Source of the DNA: JABWAN01 sp041918175
GTDB lineage: Bacteria; Zhuqueibacterota; Zhuqueibacteria; Zhuqueibacterales; Zhuqueibacteraceae
Length of the DNA: 64,000 nt
NCBI GenBank assembly: GCA_041918175.1
Contig: JAYRWE010000032.1
Coordinates: 9,422 to 73,421 of the forward strand
Direction of reading: 5' to 3'
Below the pieces are notes generated by a model. It was given only the letters and a program-made list of their open reading frames with translations. It had not been told where the DNA came from and searched no databases. This document shows, piece by piece, positions 33,927 through 43,069 of the stretch. Each line of letters starts with the position of its first letter. The first letter of the stretch is position 1. The translations under genes and the position numbers were made by a program.

Positions 33927-34694
33927 ATGGCCAAACAAAAAAGTCGCGACGCGTTTTATGTCGGCTATCTGCCGCGTGCACCCAAGCAGATTGCGGCACA
34001 CGTGCGCAAATTTATTTTCGGTGCGCTCGCGGTAGGAGCAATGGCGGCGTTGCTCTTTGCCGTGCAGCAGCAGAATTTTGCTTTTAGTGTGTTTGAATTT
34101 TTACAGCCGCGCGCATTCGAAGGCGTGATCAGCGCGGAGCCGTATCCGACTTTGCTCGTGACGCGCCCCGGCCAAAGTGGAAGCTTGCCGACATTCTCAC
34201 GCTACTATTTGGTGGCAGAAGGAAAGCACGGCGCGCAAGAGGAGATTGCAAAGTATGCGGGCTGGCGCGTGAAGCTGCAAGGCACGTTGATCTTTCGCGA
34301 TGATCAAACCATGATTGAGTTGGTTCCAAACACGATTGCGCCGCTCGCCGCGGCGCAGGTGGCCAGCGTGCCGCAAGCATTGGGCACGTTCACGCTCACC
34401 GGCGAGATTGTGGATAGCAAATGCTTTCTTGGCGTGATGAATCCGGGAGAGATGAAAACCCATCGCGCGTGTGCGGTGCGTTGCATTGCCGGCGGCATTC
34501 CGCCGATTTTGATCGCGCGACATGAGAGCGGCGAGGTGACCTATCTCATGCTCCTCTCCGCTTCTGGCCGCGCAGTGAATGAGGAAGTGTTGGAGTTGGT
34601 CGCGCAGCCGGTGCGCATTACGGGCGAGGTTTGGCAATATGAGAATCTGCTCGCGCTGCGTGCGGATCCGCAGACGTATCGCGTGATGGAGTGA
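33927..34694 (+). CDS. Membrane-anchored protein with C-x12-H-x2-C-x3-C motif
   Basis: A 255-residue protein with a cytoplasmic N-terminus, one membrane helix (about 29-47) and a periplasmic part. Residues 160-190 hold the striking VDSKCFLGVMNPGEMKTHRA followed by CAVRCIAGG, with Cys166, His179, Cys182 and Cys186 as a possible metal- or heme-binding set. Two beta-rich halves (65-135 and 150-250) look like OB-type barrels (TGEIVDSK, ITGEVWQYENLLAL). I recall similar sequences as uncharacterised proteins near respiratory or Rieske-type genes but cannot name a family. GGAG precedes the ATG. Function unknown. Confidence 0.7.
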   Translation: MAKQKSRDAFYVGYLPRAPKQIAAHVRKFIFGALAVGAMAALLFAVQQQNFAFSVFEFLQPRAFEGVISAEPYPTLLVTRPGQSGSLPTFSRYYLVAEGKHGAQEEIAKYAGWRVKLQGTLIFRDDQTMIELVPNTIAPLAAAQVASVPQALGTFTLTGEIVDSKCFLGVMNPGEMKTHRACAVRCIAGGIPPILIARHESGEVTYLMLLSASGRAVNEEVLELVAQPVRITGEVWQYENLLALRADPQTYRVME

Positions 34695-35184
34695 AAGGTC
34701 CTGCGATGAGCATTCGTATCGTCAAATAGTTCAGCATGAGGAGCCCGTCGCTTTGAAGTCACCTAGCTTGAAAAAATAAAAGTCAGGTAAACAAGCAACG
34801 ATGAACCCTCGGTGGAGCAGCGACAAGCCATAAAAAAACTTTTTAGTTATTGGTGGAGAGTGTAACGCAGAGCTCTGTCGAATGAGTTTGGACTTTCAAA
34901 ATCGGTAATCTCGTTCACGACCTGTCCTTCAACAGGAATCTTTTTACTCGCAGGCAATACTGCCAGTGCTTAAAAAGATTCCTGCTGAATGACAGGATAT
35001 TGGGGACGCGAACTTGATTCCCGAACTTGCTCGTCAAATTTCATCAGGCAGATGCCCGCGCGACTCCACACATAACTGAGGCATTACGTGCGCGGGAAAT
35101 TTTGAATTGCAAATGGCCGATTTAAAAATTAAAATGCCGGTGCTTTTGCAAACCCGCGTCTCGCTTACGGAGGAAGGAGCAGCC
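34695..35184. other. 490-base intergenic region
   Basis: Between the membrane-anchored protein gene and the OlsB-like gene. It contains the palindromic repeat at 34921-34996; the rest shows no open frame with coding character. The promoter of the acyltransferase operon must lie downstream of the repeat, roughly 35000-35180, but no clear boxes were found. Confidence 0.5.
34921..34996. repeat. Dispersed palindromic repeat, copy A
   Basis: Arms of about 31 bases: CCTGTCCTTCAACAGGAATC then TTTTTACTC (from 34921) against GTGCTTAAAAAGATTCCTGC then TGAATGACAGG (ending 34996), with few mismatches. The reverse complement of 34921-34971 closely matches 61090-61141: both read TAAGCACTGG, CAG, GCGAGTAAAAAGATTCCTG, then TGAA and GACA. 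The family is therefore present at least twice in opposite orientation. Confidence 0.75.
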
Positions 35185-35979
35185 ATGAGTTATCCGGAAA
35201 CGGAGCCGTACCCTCGTTTTACTGAATACCTTCCCGCCACTGAAATCACCGAAGGCAAATATCTTTTGCGCTATGCGCACAGCCGCGCGGAGTTGGAAAC
35301 GATTCTCAAGTTGCGTTTCGATATTTTCAACCTCGAATTGGGCGAGGGTTTGGAAACTTCGTATCACACCAAGCGCGACGAGGATGCGTTCGATGCGGTG
35401 TGTCATCACATGCTGGTGCTCGATACGCAAACGAACGAAGCCATTGGCACGTATCGCATGCAAACGTGGGAGATGGCGGGCAGCACGGAGAAATTCTATT
35501 CGACGTGCGTGTTTGATTTGTCGTCGCTGCCGTTGGAGTTGTTGCAGCAATCCGTGGAGTTGGGGCGCGCGTGTGTGGCGAAGCGGCATCGCAACGCGCG
35601 CGTGTTGTATCTGCTCTGGCGCGGCTTGGCGCATTATATGACGTTCAATCGCAAGCGCTATCTCTTCGGCTGTTGTTCGTTGACGAGCCAAGACCCGAGC
35701 GAAGGCAAGCGCGTGATGGATTTTTTGCATGCGCAGCGTCATGTGCATGAGACGGTGTGTGTGCGGCCGCAGCCGGCGCAAGTTTGTTATGCGGAAGATT
35801 TTACGGCTGCGACGGAAGCGCCGGCGAACATTCCGCGGCTCATGAAACTTTATCTCACTATCGGCGCGAAAATATGCGGGCCGCCCGCGATTGATCGCGA
35901 GTTTAAGACGATCGATTACTTTACGCTCTTCGACGCCGAAGCTATGGACGACAAAACCGCGGATTACTTCTTTCGATGA
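35185..35979 (+). CDS. GNAT acyltransferase, OlsB-like (aminolipid synthesis)
   Basis: A 264-residue enzyme from the ATG at 35185, directly after an excellent GGAGGAAGGAGC site. It matches the OlsB/hemolysin-like acetyltransferase family: ILKLRFDIFNLELG near residues 45-58, DAVCHHMLVLD, AIGTYRMQTW, VELGRACVAKRHRNARVLYLLWRGLAHY and LFGCCSLTSQDPSEG. OlsB transfers a 3-hydroxyacyl chain from acyl carrier protein to the alpha-amino group of ornithine, forming lyso-ornithine lipid. The next gene is a PlsC/OlsA-like acyltransferase whose start overlaps by four bases, the classic olsB-olsA arrangement. The amino-acid substrate (ornithine, glycine or other) cannot be read from sequence. Confidence 0.85.
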   Translation: MSYPETEPYPRFTEYLPATEITEGKYLLRYAHSRAELETILKLRFDIFNLELGEGLETSYHTKRDEDAFDAVCHHMLVLDTQTNEAIGTYRMQTWEMAGSTEKFYSTCVFDLSSLPLELLQQSVELGRACVAKRHRNARVLYLLWRGLAHYMTFNRKRYLFGCCSLTSQDPSEGKRVMDFLHAQRHVHETVCVRPQPAQVCYAEDFTAATEAPANIPRLMKLYLTIGAKICGPPAIDREFKTIDYFTLFDAEAMDDKTADYFFR

Positions 35980-36761
35980 AAACTTTGCGCGCCGTGGTGC
36001 GAGTGGTTTTGATTGCGTTGGGCACGTTGGTGCTATATAGCATATGGTTGCCGGGAAAGTTGGCGGATCGCTATCGCCTGCGTTTCGGCAGGGCGTGGCG
36101 CTTGTTCATCTTCCGCAATTGGTCGCGTTGGATGGCGTGGGTGATGGGCATGAAAATTACGGTGCAGGGGCGACCGCCGCGTGCGCCGTTTTTTTTGGTG
36201 ACGAATCATTTGAGCTATATGGATATCGTGTTGCTCGCTTCGCAGGCGGAGTGCGTGTTCATTTCGCGGCATGACGTGGCGGCGTGGCCCATCGTCGGGC
36301 ATCTCACCACGGGCATGCGCACGGTGTATATCGATCGCGGCTTACGCAAGGAAATTTTGCGCGTGCATCGCGCGTTGGACGAAGCGTTGGCGCGCGGCGA
36401 GGGCATCGTGCTCTTTGCAGAGGGCACAAGCTCCGCGGGCGCGGAGGTGCTTCCGCTCAAGCCGGCGTTGTTGGAATTGGCTGTGGCGCGCAAGCAGCCG
36501 ATCTCGTATGCGAGCCTGAGTTATCGCACGCCGCACGGAGAAATGCCCGCGCATCTTGCAGTGTGTTGGTGGGCGGATATGACGTTTGGCAGTCACGTCT
36601 TCAATTTACTCAAAGTGAAACGCTTTGAGGCCACGCTCACGTTTGGCGAGGAAACTTTGCTAGAGAGTGACCGAAAAGTGTTGGCGGAAAAACTGCGCGA
36701 GCTTATTGCACGACAATTCATTCCCGTAGTAAAGATGGAAGCGTTATGCCCGAACCCATGA
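35976..36761 (+). CDS. Lysophospholipid acyltransferase, PlsC/OlsA-like
   Basis: A 261-residue membrane-associated acyltransferase with an N-terminal hydrophobic segment (about 7-25). Motif I NHLSYMD gives the catalytic His-x4-Asp (about 72-77), motif II is in GMRTVYIDRG, and motif III is FAEGTSS (about 145-151). In this position it probably adds the second, ester-linked acyl chain to the lyso-aminolipid made by the OlsB-like protein, although PlsC activity on phosphatidic acid is equally possible. Translation is coupled by the ATGA overlap. Confidence 0.88.
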   Translation: MKTLRAVVRVVLIALGTLVLYSIWLPGKLADRYRLRFGRAWRLFIFRNWSRWMAWVMGMKITVQGRPPRAPFFLVTNHLSYMDIVLLASQAECVFISRHDVAAWPIVGHLTTGMRTVYIDRGLRKEILRVHRALDEALARGEGIVLFAEGTSSAGAEVLPLKPALLELAVARKQPISYASLSYRTPHGEMPAHLAVCWWADMTFGSHVFNLLKVKRFEATLTFGEETLLESDRKVLAEKLRELIARQFIPVVKMEALCPNP

Positions 36762-37270
36762 GTTTGATTGCGGACAATATTGGATATTTGCAGCAAGCGT
36801 TGGCGTTGTTGCTCGGATTGAGCGATGAGTTATATAGCGCCGCGGTGCCGCTCGCTTTTCAGAGCAGCGTCGGCGCGCACGTGCGGCATTGCGTGGAGCA
36901 TTATGAAAGTTTTATCGGCGAATGGCGCACGGGCCAAATTGATTACGACGCCCGGCCGCGCGACGTGAGACTGGAGCGCGAACGCACGTATGCGATCAAA
37001 CGTATCGAAGCCGACATCGCGGCATTGCAACAGATGCCACGCTATGACGCGGAGCACCCGCTCAGAGTGAAGCATGCGAGCAATGCCGAGCATGGAACTG
37101 TGGCGGCGTGGAGCCGTTCGTCCGTGCCGCGCGAATTGCAATTCTTGGTGAGTCACACGGTGCATCATTACGCGCTTATTGCCATGATGCTGCGGTTGCA
37201 AGGCTGCGAGCCGAGCGCAGATTTCGGCGTTGCCCCTTCGACCTTGAAGCATCGCCAGGCTGGAGGTTGA
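36746..37270 (+). CDS. DinB-like four-helix metal protein
   Basis: A 174-residue protein with the DinB/YfiT pattern of a four-helix bundle and three His metal ligands: SVGAHVRHCVEHYESFI (about 31-47) and LQFLVSHTVHHYALIAMML (about 130-148), with DFGVAPSTLKH at the C-terminus. Many DinB-like proteins act as thiol-dependent transferases in actinobacteria, while others are of unknown function. It overlaps the end of the acyltransferase gene by 16 bases, so it belongs to the same transcript. Confidence 0.78.
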   Translation: MPEPMSLIADNIGYLQQALALLLGLSDELYSAAVPLAFQSSVGAHVRHCVEHYESFIGEWRTGQIDYDARPRDVRLERERTYAIKRIEADIAALQQMPRYDAEHPLRVKHASNAEHGTVAAWSRSSVPRELQFLVSHTVHHYALIAMMLRLQGCEPSADFGVAPSTLKHRQAGG

Positions 37271-37338
37271 GGTCAGTTTGCGGATGAAATAAAGCCACGT
37301 GCGGTTACTGCAAAAAACGTTTCGATGAGGAGAGGCGC

Positions 37339-39126
37339 ATGCAATATCAATCGGTGTATCAACTCTTGAATGCAGTGGTTGCGGCGAACCCGAACAAGAC
37401 GGCGTATCAATTCAAGCGCGAGGGGCAATGGCAAAACGTGACTTGGAATGCGCAAGCAGAGCGTTGCAAACAAATTGCGAAGAGTTTGCTCGTGCTTGGC
37501 GTGGCGCATGGCGACCGCGTCGCCATTCTCAGCGCGACGCGGTTGGAATGGGTGCAATGCGATTTCGGCATCATGAACGCGGGCGGTGTGACTGTCGGCG
37601 TTTATCCCACGAATCTCGCCGCTGATTGCGCATATGTGATCAATCATTGCGACGCGGAGATCGTGTTCGTGGAAAACAAGATGCAGCTCGACAAGTTGCT
37701 CTCCGTGCGCAATGAGATCAACCGCGTGCGCCATTTGGTGATTTATGACGGTGCGAGCGATACGGCTAATCGCGTGATGAGTTGGGAAGATTTTTTGGTG
37801 AAGGGAAAAGACATTGCAGAGAGTTCGTATGAGCAGCGCGCGACCGCGATTCAAGCGGAGGATCTCGCCTCGTTGGTTTACACTTCGGGAACCACAGGCG
37901 TGCCCAAAGGCGTGATGCTTACGCATCGCAACGTCTTGTTCACGATGGAAACCGCGAGCGCTTCGCTTTACCTCAAGCCGGAGTTTGTGACGCTCTTGTT
38001 TCTGCCAATGGCGCATGTGTTCGCGCGTTTGATCATCAACTTTTCGATGTACAACGGCATGGCGGTCGCGTTCGCCGAGGGCATCGAGAAGGTGCCGGAC
38101 AATTTAAAAGAGATTCGGCCGCATTTTATCGCCAGCGTGCCGCGCATCTTTGAAAAAATTTATACGAAGATCACTTCGGGCGTGCAGGACGCGGGCGGCG
38201 TGAAGGCCAAGTTGTTTCATTGGGCGCTCAATGTCGGCTATGAAGTGAGCGCGTTGCAGCAGCAGAAGCAAGCCATTCCCGCGAGCTTGAGCTTCAAGCA
38301 CGGACTCGCGAACAAGCTCGTGTTGAGCAAAATTCAAGCGGCGTTTGGCGGCAGAATGGTGTGGGCGGTTTCGGGCGCGGCGCCGTTGAACAAGAGCATT
38401 GCGGAATTTTTTCATGCATGCGGCGTGCTCATTCTCGAAGGCATCGGCATGACGGAAAATACTTCGTTCACGAATGTGAATCGCTATGACAACAACAAGT
38501 TCGGCACGGTTGGGCAAGTAGGCCCGGGCGTGGAAATGAAGATTGCGAGCGACGGCGAAGTGCTCTATCGCGGCCCCAATGTGATGAAGGGCTATTTCAA
38601 AAATCCTGAAGCCACTGCGGAGACGATTGATCGAGACGGCTGGCTCTACACCGGCGACATCGGTGAGGTTGATAGCGAAGGATTCTTACGCATCACCGAT
38701 CGCAAGAAGGATTTGATCATCACTGCGGGCGGCAAGAACATCGCGCCGCAACGCATCGAAAGAATTTTGCGCACCTCGCGCTATATCAGCCAAGCCATGG
38801 CGTTCGGTGATCGTAAAAAATATGTCACGGCGCTGGTGACGCTCAACCCCGAGCATGTTGGGCCGTGGGCGAAAGCGGTCGGCATCGATTATAAAAACTT
38901 TGAAGAGTTGGCGCATCATCCGAAGGTGCGCGATTTGATCGAAGCGGAAATTGCAGAGAAGAACAACGAACTGGCCTCGTTCGAGTCAGTGAAGTATGTG
39001 CGCATCGTGCCGAAAGATTTTTCCGTTGATGGCGGCGAGTTGACCGCTTCGTTGAAACTCAAGCGCAAAGTTGTGACGGAGCGCTATGGCAATCTGCTGG
39101 AGGAAATGTATGCGAACGCGGAGTGA
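37339..39126 (+). CDS. Long-chain fatty-acid-CoA ligase (AMP-forming)
   Basis: A 595-residue adenylate-forming enzyme that activates fatty acids to acyl-CoA. It has the phosphate-binding loop LVYTSGTTGVPKGVMLTHRN (about 178-197), the acyl-site GMTENTS, the hinge GWLYTGDIGEVDSEGFLRITDRKKD and the C-terminal TAGGKNIAPQRIE. The split between LPMAHVFAR and the long insert before the GTVGQVGPGVEMKI block is typical of FadD-like/bubblegum-type long-chain ligases (COG1022). GAGGAG precedes the ATG. It follows the OlsBA-like operon by 68 bases and may supply or recycle acyl groups. Confidence 0.92.
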   Translation: MQYQSVYQLLNAVVAANPNKTAYQFKREGQWQNVTWNAQAERCKQIAKSLLVLGVAHGDRVAILSATRLEWVQCDFGIMNAGGVTVGVYPTNLAADCAYVINHCDAEIVFVENKMQLDKLLSVRNEINRVRHLVIYDGASDTANRVMSWEDFLVKGKDIAESSYEQRATAIQAEDLASLVYTSGTTGVPKGVMLTHRNVLFTMETASASLYLKPEFVTLLFLPMAHVFARLIINFSMYNGMAVAFAEGIEKVPDNLKEIRPHFIASVPRIFEKIYTKITSGVQDAGGVKAKLFHWALNVGYEVSALQQQKQAIPASLSFKHGLANKLVLSKIQAAFGGRMVWAVSGAAPLNKSIAEFFHACGVLILEGIGMTENTSFTNVNRYDNNKFGTVGQVGPGVEMKIASDGEVLYRGPNVMKGYFKNPEATAETIDRDGWLYTGDIGEVDSEGFLRITDRKKDLIITAGGKNIAPQRIERILRTSRYISQAMAFGDRKKYVTALVTLNPEHVGPWAKAVGIDYKNFEELAHHPKVRDLIEAEIAEKNNELASFESVKYVRIVPKDFSVDGGELTASLKLKRKVVTERYGNLLEEMYANAE

Positions 39127-39130
39127 GTTC

Positions 39131-40498
39131 ATGCGAAGCGTTCTCTTCGCCGCATTGTTTGGAATAATGGCAACAACTGCATGGGCGCAAGAAACGATCA
39201 CGCGCGAAGAGTTTCGCCTGCGCCGGCAAAACGCCATGGCCCAATTGCGCGACGGCATTCTGTTGTTGCATGCGCGCTCGTTGTTGGCGAATGAAGATCA
39301 ACTCTTCGTGCATGGCTTTCAGCAAAACCCGAATTTCTATTATTTCTCCGGCTTGCCGAGCGTGGTCGGCGCCATTCTCGCGATTGACGGCATTGCGCAA
39401 GAGTCGTGGCTGTTTGTGCCCTCAAAGCTTTCCGGGTTGGCGGCGCAAATGCCAAACACGAGGCTCGCACCGGGTGCGTCTTCGCAGAACGAATTGTTGA
39501 TTGAGCACGTCGTCGCATGGGAAGAGTTCATTCCGTTCATCGAGCGGCGACAAAAGGAAAAGCCGGATTTGATTTTGTACACGACGGAAAGTTATTGGTC
39601 GCCCACACCGGAGAGCAATCCGCCGGGGCTTGCGCCAATTGATGATGCGAATGTGCTCTGGCGACAAACATTACAGGCGCGCTGGCCTGCGCAACGCTTC
39701 GCCTCGGCGAAAAAAATAATCACCGATCTCCGTTTGATTAAAAGCGCCGGAGAAATTGCGGCGATCAAACGCGTTGCCGAAATCAGCGCCGTGGCTTTGC
39801 GCAAAGGTCTGCGCGGTGTGCGCGCGAATCGTTCGCAGCGCGAAGTGGAGGCGGAGATTGTGTGCGAATGTATTCTTGCGGGCGGCGAAGGGCCGTCGTT
39901 TTGGCCGTGGGTGATGTCCGGGCCGAACGCCGTTTTTCCGAAACCGTTTGCTTCGCTCGCGGATTATCACCATCTCAATCGCGTCATGCAAGCCGGCGAG
40001 TTGGTGCGCGTGGATATTGGCTGCGATTACGATTTTTATAAAGGCGATGTCGGCCGCACCGCGCCGGTCTCGGGCAAGTTTGAGGCGGCGCAGCGCGAAA
40101 CGTGGAACCTGCTCATTCGTGCGTATCGCGCCGGCTTAGCCGTGATGCGCGAAGGCGCAACGGATGAAATGGTGGCGCAAGCCGGTCGCGCAGCCGCAAA
40201 GCAAGCACAGGCGCAGATGACCACAACGCTCGGCAAACAAGCTGCGGCACTTTTGCAACGCGAAGACAACGCGGAGATTTGGCATCTGCACGGCAGCGGA
40301 TTGGAACCCGGCGAAGGCCCCCCGCAAATTTTCAAAGCCGGCATGGTGCTAGAGTTTGAGCCGATGTTTGCGATTGGCGATCAAGCATTCTATCTTGAAG
40401 ACATGTTGCTCATCACGCCCACCGGCGTGGAAGTGTTGACGCATGGCCTGCCCTACACTGCCGAAGAAATCGAAACGGCCATGGCATCGCACGATTAA
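39131..40498 (+). CDS. Exported aminopeptidase P-like protease (M24B)
   Basis: A 455-residue protein from the ATG at 39131, beginning with a signal peptide (MRSVLFAALFGIMATTAWAQ); the longer frame from 39086 overlaps the ligase gene. The creatinase N-domain covers about 22-190 and the pita-bread domain follows. Metal ligands: two Asp in VDIGCDYDFYKGDVGR, His in WHLHGSGLE, Glu in EFEPMF and the final Glu in YLEDMLLIT. It would cleave Xaa-Pro bonds of peptides in the periplasm. Four bases separate it from the ligase gene. Confidence 0.9.
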   Translation: MRSVLFAALFGIMATTAWAQETITREEFRLRRQNAMAQLRDGILLLHARSLLANEDQLFVHGFQQNPNFYYFSGLPSVVGAILAIDGIAQESWLFVPSKLSGLAAQMPNTRLAPGASSQNELLIEHVVAWEEFIPFIERRQKEKPDLILYTTESYWSPTPESNPPGLAPIDDANVLWRQTLQARWPAQRFASAKKIITDLRLIKSAGEIAAIKRVAEISAVALRKGLRGVRANRSQREVEAEIVCECILAGGEGPSFWPWVMSGPNAVFPKPFASLADYHHLNRVMQAGELVRVDIGCDYDFYKGDVGRTAPVSGKFEAAQRETWNLLIRAYRAGLAVMREGATDEMVAQAGRAAAKQAQAQMTTTLGKQAAALLQREDNAEIWHLHGSGLEPGEGPPQIFKAGMVLEFEPMFAIGDQAFYLEDMLLITPTGVEVLTHGLPYTAEEIETAMASHD

Positions 40499-40571
40499 GT
40501 GCGAGACATCTTTTTACAAACTTTTACTCGTTGCTGACATCGCTTTCAGCCACACGCCGTAGATTCCCGCC

Positions 40572-42176
40572 ATGACTATCTTCTCACCTCGCCGCGCCTC
40601 GCGCCGCACATTTTTTTGGCGAATGCTCTTGCCGTTGGGAATGTTGTTGCTGCTGCCGTTGCTCGTTTACACGGGCTTGGAGCTTTCGCGCTTGAACGAG
40701 CAAGAGACACTCGTGCAAAATCTCTATCAGGCGCAACTCGGCGCGATTTTGTTTTCGGTTAATCAATACTGTTGGGACGTGGTGAGCGGTTGGGGAAATG
40801 CGCTCTTTGCGGAAACGCGCGACGCGCAAAATACCGAAGCGCTTGCGGCTCGTCTGGATCGAGTACGCATGCGCAACAACGCAGTGCGCGCAGCGTTCGT
40901 TTATCAACAGGAGCAGTTCTTTTTATCTTTGCCCGATTCGCAACGCGCGCAACAGAGCCTATTGGCCGCGCGACTTTCTGCTGTGCTCTCCATAGAAAAC
41001 GCAGCAATCGCGCGTATGCACGAGCACGCCGCCAAAGGATATTTCCGCCCGTTGGTTTTGCCTTTGCAAAACACCGACCCTTTACAGGAAGAGCTGCTCG
41101 TTCTCTTCGCGAGCGAGGCAACAAAGGCAAGCGCCTCAAAGCAACTTCACGGCTTGCTGCTTTCCACTTCACAGTTCGTGCAAACCGTTTTGCGACCCAA
41201 AATCGCCGAGTTTGAAAATCAGAATTTTTTATTGGCCGTGAAACGCGCCGACGCAGCTCAAATCTTTTTCACGACGCAGGACGCGAGCAACTCCGATTAT
41301 GAATATGAAGAGCCGCTGTGGGTGTTGCCGAAAATGAGTTTGGCGATCAAACTGCGCGGCGCGAGCACGGCAGAAATCGTTCGCGCACGCACCAAGCGCA
41401 CGCTCTATTTGCTCGCCGGCGTGAATGCAATCATACTATTGGCCGTCGTCCTGTTCCTGCGCACGTTGCTGCGCGAAACGCAACTCGCGCGTTTGAAATC
41501 CGATTTCGTGGACAACGTCTCGCATGATTTGCGTACGCCCCTCGGCTTGATTCGCATGTTTGCGGAGACGTTGCAAATGGGCCGCGTGCCGGCAGAAGAG
41601 AAGAAGCAGGAATACTACGGCATACTCGCACGAGAAGCGGACCGCTTAACGCGCATGGTTAATAATCTGCTCGATTTTTCCCGCATCGAAGCGGGGCGGA
41701 AGGTCTATGAGCAAAAAAAGATTGCCCTGGCCGCGGTGCTCGCGGAAGTTCTAAACAGCTATCGCTATCATTTGCGGCAACGCGGCTTTGTGTTGGAAGA
41801 AAATTTTTCAGCACAGTTGCCTGTGATTCATGCTGACGCCGAGGCTGTGGGTCAAGCGTTTGTTAATTTGCTGGACAATGCCGTGAAATACAGCGCCGCG
41901 GAAAAGCACATACGCGTTGCGCTTTATCGCGTGGAAAATTGGATTGTGGTTGAAGTGACCGATCGCGGGCTAGGCATTGCAGCAAAACACCAGCACAAAA
42001 TTTTTGATCGGTTCTATCGTATCGAAGAAGTCGGAGGCGAGGCCCGCGGCGCAGGCATCGGCTTGGCGCTCGTGCAACACGTGATGACGGCGCACGGTGG
42101 TAAAGTTGAAGTGCAAAGCGTGCCGGGGCAAGGCAGCACTTTTCGTTTGAAATTTCCAGTGCCCGCAGCAGCGTAA
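40572..42176 (+). CDS. Membrane sensor histidine kinase
   Basis: A 534-residue sensor kinase. Two membrane helices (about 17-36 and 278-298) enclose a periplasmic or extracytoplasmic sensor of about 240 residues with no recognised fold. The second helix runs almost directly into the HisKA domain (His318 in FVDNVSHDLRTPL); no HAMP linker is visible. HATPase motifs: N-box FVNLLDNAVKYS, G1 DRGLGIA, F-box IFDRFYRIE and G2 GAGIGLAL. Its partner is the OmpR-type regulator encoded 82 bases downstream. The signal is unknown. Confidence 0.92.
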   Translation: MTIFSPRRASRRTFFWRMLLPLGMLLLLPLLVYTGLELSRLNEQETLVQNLYQAQLGAILFSVNQYCWDVVSGWGNALFAETRDAQNTEALAARLDRVRMRNNAVRAAFVYQQEQFFLSLPDSQRAQQSLLAARLSAVLSIENAAIARMHEHAAKGYFRPLVLPLQNTDPLQEELLVLFASEATKASASKQLHGLLLSTSQFVQTVLRPKIAEFENQNFLLAVKRADAAQIFFTTQDASNSDYEYEEPLWVLPKMSLAIKLRGASTAEIVRARTKRTLYLLAGVNAIILLAVVLFLRTLLRETQLARLKSDFVDNVSHDLRTPLGLIRMFAETLQMGRVPAEEKKQEYYGILAREADRLTRMVNNLLDFSRIEAGRKVYEQKKIALAAVLAEVLNSYRYHLRQRGFVLEENFSAQLPVIHADAEAVGQAFVNLLDNAVKYSAAEKHIRVALYRVENWIVVEVTDRGLGIAAKHQHKIFDRFYRIEEVGGEARGAGIGLALVQHVMTAHGGKVEVQSVPGQGSTFRLKFPVPAAA

Positions 42177-42258
42177 TGCTGAAGGCAAATCGATTTTTGA
42201 AATAGTTTTCGGTGCCGTGGTTCTGCTTATTTTTTGGAGCAATTTCGTGGAGAGCACG

Positions 42259-42942
42259 ATGGCAAAAATTCTCATCATCGAGGATGAGCCGGATATGGCG
42301 CGCGGGCTAGCGGATAATTTAGAATTTGAAGGCTATGCCGTGCATATCGAAACCAATGGCGAGGCCGGTTTGCAATATGCGCTCGCGCAGCCGGTGGATC
42401 TCATTCTGCTTGACCTCATGCTGCCCAAATTGCCGGGCTATGAGGTTTGCAAAAATTTACGCGCCAAAGGTAAAACCATGCCGATCATTATGCTCACGGC
42501 GAAAGGGCAGGAGATTGATAAAGTGCTCGGTTTGGAATTGGGTGCGGATGATTATATGACCAAGCCTTTTGGCTTGCGCGAATTGCTCGCGCGCATTCAC
42601 GCGCAACTGCGGCGGCACAAGCCGAACGCAGAAGAACTTGCAGAGCAATTTAGCTTTGGCGAGGTTGCGCTCGATTTCAAACACTATCGCGCAACGAAAG
42701 CGGGGGTTGAGCTTGAGCTAACGGCAAAGGAGTTTGAGATTCTGCATTTTCTAATTTCGCATCGCGGCACGACCGTTAAGCGTGCAGATTTGTTGGATAA
42801 AGTTTGGGGCTTGGAAGAATATCCCACCACGCGCACGGTCGATAATCATATTCTTAAATTGCGCAAAAAAGTCGAGCGCGATCCCGCCAACCCGGAGTTC
42901 ATTATTACCGTGCATGGCCTCGGGTATAAATTTTTAGGGTGA
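42259..42942 (+). CDS. OmpR/PhoB-family response regulator
   Basis: A 227-residue regulator from the ATG at 42259 (GGAGAG upstream; the extension to 42217 is not conserved). Receiver residues: acidic pair Glu8/Asp9, phosphoacceptor Asp52 in ILLDLMLP, Thr80 and Lys102 in TKPFG. The winged-helix domain (about 130-225) shows TAKEFEILHFLISHRGTTVKRADLLDKVWG and TRTVDNHILKLRKKVE. The likely DNA targets cannot be assigned; the divergent His-rich lipoprotein and Arg/Asp-rich genes downstream are candidates by proximity only. Confidence 0.94.
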   Translation: MAKILIIEDEPDMARGLADNLEFEGYAVHIETNGEAGLQYALAQPVDLILLDLMLPKLPGYEVCKNLRAKGKTMPIIMLTAKGQEIDKVLGLELGADDYMTKPFGLRELLARIHAQLRRHKPNAEELAEQFSFGEVALDFKHYRATKAGVELELTAKEFEILHFLISHRGTTVKRADLLDKVWGLEEYPTTRTVDNHILKLRKKVERDPANPEFIITVHGLGYKFLG

Positions 42943-43005
42943 AAAATTTCTTCTTCTCGCAACGCGCTAAGGCCTGCTTGCCATCTTGCATTCTCACGCT
43001 CCCAT

Positions 43006-43046
43006 AAAAAAAAACTCGCATGAGCTTCAAGTTTCGCTCATGCGAG
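43006..43046 (-). terminator. Intrinsic terminator of the His-rich lipoprotein gene
   Basis: CTCGCATGAGC (43015-43025) pairs perfectly with GCTCATGCGAG (43036-43046). On the minus strand the stem is followed by a run of nine T (bases 43006-43014 are A on the plus strand). It is 24 bases past the stop at 43070. It may also stop plus-strand readthrough from the regulator gene. Confidence 0.85.
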
Positions 43047-43069
43047 GTTGGTTGCGCTTGCACGTGTCG

